Below, one piece after another: positions 31,452 to 32,693 of a stretch of 32,693 bases of DNA (position 1 is the first letter of the stretch; each line of letters opens with the position of its first letter). The stretch is taken from IMG/VR virus record IMGVR_UViG_3300042556_003028, positions 1 to 32,693 of that record, one strand, 5' to 3'. The notes under the pieces were generated by a model that had not been told where the DNA came from, searched no databases, and saw nothing but the letters and a program-made list of their open reading frames with translations. The position numbers were made by a program, and so were the translations under genes. Source of the DNA: a virus.

Positions 31452-31993
31452 TTAGCCCATTTGGCTAAGTAAAACGAGTCAACCACATCTGAAACTGGAC
31501 TGATGCAGTCCTTGGCATTAGGGGTCATCTCTTTCATGAGATCGACCCCTGTGTCTTTAATGAAGTGAGCATGCATGATGTCTTTATTAGAATTGCCTTT
31601 ACCTGTAGCAAATTTCTTTAAAGATGTTGGTGCTATTGTCTCAAACTTGAAACCCTCACTCCACAGTTTGTGTTTCAACAAGCCGCAATTTTCTGCTATG
31701 TGGAAAACTTTACCTTTAGACCCCATGGCATAATCCTCTATCACGATTTTAGCACGAACATCATCAATACAAGCCATCGCCCATTCTGAAATATCATGAA
31801 ATCTATGCTCTTGAGTTTTCCATAATTCCTTGTGCGGGTCTCCAACTATACTAATCTTACCCATTAAAGTTTGAAATTGATATTCTTTCACATGTCGTGA
31901 AGATGAAGTCAAGTATCTCACAGACCACTCCTCACCATCAAATAAACAGATGGCTGGAGAAGTCATAGAATAATCTATTCCATAAACTCTCAT
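31424..31993 (-). CDS. RuvC-like Holliday junction resolvase
   Basis: The product (189 aa from the ATG at 31993) has the RuvC/RNase H fold motifs: MRVYGIDYSMTSPAI with the catalytic D7, IVIEDYAMGSKGK with a catalytic Glu, a middle FETIAPTSLKKFATGKG, and SDVVDSFYLAKW with the last acidic residues. D7 from this start is the same position as in E. coli RuvC. The frame is open to an ATG at 32011, which would add six residues and overlap the uvsY -35. Neither start has a Shine-Dalgarno. Such proteins resolve or debranch recombining phage DNA before packaging; T4 uses the unrelated gp49. Its neighbours uvsY and uvsW are recombination genes. Confidence 0.88.
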   Translation of the reverse strand: MRVYGIDYSMTSPAICLFDGEEWSVRYLTSSSRHVKEYQFQTLMGKISIVGDPHKELWKTQEHRFHDISEWAMACIDDVRAKIVIEDYAMGSKGKVFHIAENCGLLKHKLWSEGFKFETIAPTSLKKFATGKGNSNKDIMHAHFIKDTGVDLMKEMTPNAKDCISPVSDVVDSFYLAKWANHTAKDLVV

Positions 31994-32004
31994 ATTATTA
32001 TGTA

Positions 32005-32032
32005 TTGACATTTCAAGATTTTAGGATACAAT
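32005..32032 (+). promoter_or_regulatory. sigma70-like early promoter for uvsY
   Basis: TTGACA (32005-32010), a 16-nt spacer, and TACAAT (32027-32032), then 7 nt to the uvsY ATG at 32040. The geometry is identical to the rnh promoter. Confidence 0.72.
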
Positions 32033-32039
32033 TTACGCA

Positions 32040-32477
32040 ATGAATATTGAAAGAATCCGTGAAATGGCCGAAACCGACCTGAAAATGGACGGAACTGAAC
32101 TTGCAGACGAATCCGTTCGAATTCCTCAACTGCATGGAAAGTATCTCAATATTTTCCACGACGAATCTCTCGTACTGAGAAAGTATGAGGCTGATTACAA
32201 AATTCTTCGAAGACAGAAATGGGAGTACTATTCGGGCAAGATGTCAAAAGACGAACTTACCGCTTTAGATTGGGAGCAGTTTGACCACAGAATTCTTCGG
32301 CAAGATATGGATGTTTATCTTGATTCAGATGCTGATTTGATCAAGATCCAAACGAAAATTGACATGCAAAAACAAAAAGTTGACTATCTAGATTCTATTC
32401 TCAAAGGAATCAACAATCGTCAATGGGTCATTCGCAACGCCATTGAGTGGCGTAAGTTCATGTCTGGTGTAACCTAA
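32040..32477 (+). CDS. uvsY: recombination mediator UvsY
   Basis: At 145 aa it is close to T4 UvsY (137 aa). It has the family layout: an N-terminal IREMAETDLKMDGTEL, then a helical middle KYLNIFHDESLVLRKYEADY and KWEYYSGKMS (T4 has RLDYYSGRG), a DADLIKIQTKIDMQKQKVDYL segment, and the end IRNAIEWRKFMSG (T4 IKHIQDMRAFEAG). It loads UvsX on gp32-coated DNA. It has no Shine-Dalgarno, and its ATG follows the -10 by 7 nt. Confidence 0.9.
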   Translation: MNIERIREMAETDLKMDGTELADESVRIPQLHGKYLNIFHDESLVLRKYEADYKILRRQKWEYYSGKMSKDELTALDWEQFDHRILRQDMDVYLDSDADLIKIQTKIDMQKQKVDYLDSILKGINNRQWVIRNAIEWRKFMSGVT

Positions 32478-32480
32478 ATA
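32474..32480 (+). promoter_or_regulatory. late-type promoter box for uvsW
   Basis: CTAAATA overlapping the uvsY stop, 7 nt before the uvsW ATG at 32488. T4 uvsW is known to be expressed from a late promoter, which agrees. Confidence 0.55.
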
Positions 32481-32487
32481 CGAATGA

Positions 32488-32693
32488 ATGAATGTGATAG
32501 GTGTTCGTCATGTAAACTCTGCGTTTATCCGTGTCCTTGCAGACAATGGAATCGCATATGAGTTGCAAGACTATTTTACTTATGATGTTCCAGGTGCTAA
32601 GTTCACTCCTGCCTTTAAGAACAAGTACTGGGATGGTAAAATCAGGCTATTCAACGCACACTCGGGACTTCTTCCTGCGGGACTAATTGAATA
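32488..32693 (+). CDS. uvsW: UvsW recombination helicase, N-terminal part (runs off the right edge)
   Basis: Read directly: ATG at 32488, open to the window end (68 codons plus 2 bases). The sequence VNSAFIRVLADNGIAYEL, then YFTYDVPGAKFTPAFKN, YWDGKIRLFNA and GLLPAGLIE matches the N-terminal domain of T4 UvsW (HVRIDCEE region, FEADGYRFNPRFR, NWDGRIRLLD, LLPFGL). This domain binds DNA ahead of the helicase core, which lies outside the window. UvsW unwinds branched recombination intermediates and R-loops. ATGs at 32484 and 32492 are out of frame. Confidence 0.9.
   Translation, partial: MNVIGVRHVNSAFIRVLADNGIAYELQDYFTYDVPGAKFTPAFKNKYWDGKIRLFNAHSGLLPAGLIE

Noticed and set aside
31452-31468. TTAGCC/GGCTAA hairpin after the DUF6433 stop as a terminator
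   Set aside because: It has only 6 bp, is not followed by a T-run, and lies inside ruvC coding sequence.
31994-32039. Minus-strand promoter for ruvC
   Set aside because: No -35/-10 pair with acceptable spacing and no TAAATA box could be found, so none is claimed.
1-32693. tRNA, rRNA, insertion sequence, attachment site
   Set aside because: Looked for by eye in the gaps; nothing with the expected structure was seen, and there is almost no non-coding space.

Overview
The window is part of the genome of a contractile-tailed (myovirus) phage of the T4 superfamily. The evidence is a run of recognisable T4 counterparts: baseplate wedge gp25, gp6, gp7, gp8 and gp53; hub proteins gp5 and gp27-like; tube cap gp48-like; hub assembly gp26; head completion gp4; gp32; gp33; RNase H; UvsY; and UvsW. 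Several features point to the distant marine cyanophage/pelagiphage-type branch rather than close T4 relatives: a giant DUF4815-type protein in place of gp9-gp12, a gp5 without lysozyme, a DUF6433 protein, a phage RuvC, and an FmdB-type zinc ribbon. The DNA is AT-rich and almost fully coding. No tRNA, integrase, photosynthesis gene or other host marker was seen, so the host cannot be named.

Layout. Bases 1-21308 are a minus-strand late block, read from right to left: gp48-like tube cap, gp53, gp27-like hub, gp5 spike/hub, an unrecognised 204-aa protein, an Ig-like protein, a PAAR tip, gp25, gp6, gp7-like, gp8, the 1651-aa DUF4815-type protein, a small coiled-coil protein, and a collar-domain tail fibre that runs off the left edge. 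This is essentially a whole baseplate-and-fibre assembly cassette. Bases 21348-27365 are a plus-strand late block diverging from it: gp4 head-completion nuclease, a conserved unassigned protein, a gp54/gp19-like tube protein, gp26 with an overlapping -1 frame extension, and a 1079-aa tape measure. A strong hairpin at 27391-27412 separates this block from the next.

Bases 27454-30040 are a minus-strand early DNA-metabolism operon: an unknown 76-aa protein, an FmdB-like zinc ribbon, a PD-(D/E)XK exonuclease, an unknown 70-aa protein, gp33 and gp32. Bases 30172-31451 carry RNase H and a DUF6433 protein on the plus strand. RuvC (minus strand) converges on them, and UvsY and the start of UvsW follow on the plus strand. 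This half handles replication, recombination and the switch to late transcription.

Two signals deserve most attention. (1) The gp26 frame ends exactly on a T TTT TTC heptamer. A -1 slip there continues into a 63-codon conserved-looking extension just upstream of the tape measure gene, which is the genetic layout of the lambda G/GT tail chaperones. (2) Several genes without a Shine-Dalgarno sequence (rnh, uvsY, gp4, uvsW, gp48) have a promoter-like element placed so that the transcript would begin at, or within about 2 nt of, the start codon. The early genes rnh and uvsY share TTGACA-16-TA(T/C)A(C/A)T-7-ATG; gp4 and uvsW share a late-type TAAATA box with 7 nt to ATG. Genes inside operons mostly have ordinary Shine-Dalgarno sites. 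This suggests a leaderless start class tied to phage promoters.
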